A stretch of DNA of 15,092 nt, from contig JACMIS010000699.1 of assembly GCA_014381035.1 (NCBI GenBank), forward strand, positions 1 through 15,092, written 5' to 3'. The notes beneath the pieces were generated by a model. That model saw only the letters and a program-made list of their open reading frames with translations. It was not told where the DNA came from and ran no database searches. Positions 14,898 through 15,092 of the stretch are shown here, piece by piece. The DNA comes from Armatimonadota bacterium. GTDB taxonomy: Bacteria > Armatimonadota > Armatimonadia > Armatimonadales > Armatimonadaceae. The number at the start of each line of letters is the position of its first letter. Positions within the stretch are counted from its first letter, which is position 1. The translations under genes were made by a program, and so were the position numbers.

Positions 14898-14926
14898 GAT
14901 CACAAAATAGTGTGATCGGAATCACA
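14898..14926. promoter_or_regulatory. CRP/FNR-type site: three half-sites spaced 11 bp
   Basis: TGTGATCGGAATCACA (14911-14926) is an exact TGTGA-N6-TCACA, the consensus of CRP-like regulators. A further TCACA at 14900-14904 makes GATCACA-N6-TGTGATC with the same central half-site. The three half-sites start at 14900, 14911 and 14922. The remainder of 14739-14897 shows no clear gene or terminator. Confidence 0.65.
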
Positions 14927-14940
14927 GCAAGCATAGTTGC

Positions 14941-14969
14941 TTCATTGATATTGTTGTTCTGTTGATAGT
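14941..14969 (+). promoter_or_regulatory. Possible CRP-dependent promoter for the partial gene at the right edge
   Basis: GATAGT at 14964-14969 is a plausible -10 box with a poor -35 (TTCATT, 14941-14946) 17 nt away. The CRP-type site would centre near -58, roughly a class I activation position, which fits a weak -35. Confidence 0.3.
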
Positions 14970-15012
14970 GTTTCTTTCAAAATCTTTCCACTCTCAACAA
15001 AGGGACAGTTTT

Positions 15013-15092
15013 ATGAACGATTCTGTGTTTGTGTTTTTACGGCGTGGAAACAATCCGCTCTTAAAAGGGACCGGGCGCATTGTTTCCACGCC
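15013..15092 (+). CDS. Start of an unrecognised ORF, cut by window edge
   Basis: An ATG at 15013 follows AAGGGA (14999-15004) by 8 nt, a good Shine-Dalgarno. The frame stays open to the edge and begins MNDSVFVFLRRGNNPLLKG. It is too short to identify, and there is no signal peptide. A perfect 14-bp inverted repeat lies inside it, so it could equally be a leader peptide over a regulatory hairpin; it has no His run. Confidence 0.4.
   Translation, partial: MNDSVFVFLRRGNNPLLKGTGRIVST
15041..15092. repeat. Perfect 14-bp inverted repeat with 24-nt loop
   Basis: GGCGTGGAAACAAT (15041-15054) is repeated as its exact inverse complement at 15079-15092. The right arm ends at the window edge, so the stem may be longer than seen. 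It lies 28 nt inside the last ORF. Confidence 0.7.

Overview
The window reads like a chromosomal segment of a free-living, moderately GC-rich bacterium, most likely of the phylum Armatimonadota. The main clue is the type II pseudopilin-like protein at 10317-11228, whose N-terminus ([19 protein letters not shown], then [16 protein letters not shown] and YIQDYDE) is a combination I associate with that phylum. The pairing with a LacI regulator and a small lipoprotein also fits. The assignment is an inference from family knowledge, not a database result.

Left part, plus strand: the 3' part of a large BTAD / NB-ARC / TPR (AfsR-like STAND) regulator runs in from the left edge (1-2216). Next comes a two-gene unit for the cell envelope. 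The first gene (2341-4371) encodes a Tat-type lipoprotein with a His...Cys arrangement resembling clan CD cysteine peptidases (caspase / gingipain / CHAT fold) and an IPT/TIG-like domain. The second (4382-5935) starts 10 nt later and encodes a Sec-secreted protein with a lipocalin-like C-terminus.

Middle part, minus strand: a class I methyltransferase (5979-6857), a medium-chain oxidoreductase without the usual zinc ligands (6873-7901) and an EamA-type exporter (8035-9012). The exporter diverges from a LacI-family repressor (9176-10267). The shared intergenic region holds a consensus sigma70-type promoter placed exactly between two near-perfect GAAAGTGCTTTC operators, with two weaker operator-like sites outside them. 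This points to autoregulation and probable co-control of the exporter.

Right part, plus strand: pseudopilin-like protein, small lipoprotein, a sugar phosphate isomerase/epimerase-like TIM barrel, then a histidine cluster: hisF, an unrecognised two-repeat protein, and hisI. The hisF gene is preceded by a roughly 100-bp palindrome built of heptamer repeats that ends 9 nt before its ATG and leaves no Shine-Dalgarno sequence. HisI lacks the usual Asp triad of its metal site. At the right edge three CRP-type half-sites spaced exactly 11 bp lie upstream of a partial ORF that begins with a perfect 14-bp inverted repeat.

I see no rRNA, tRNA, CRISPR array or transposase. The most novel-looking items are the putative extracytoplasmic clan CD peptidase with its partner, the heptad palindrome at hisF, and the unrecognised gene between hisF and hisI.
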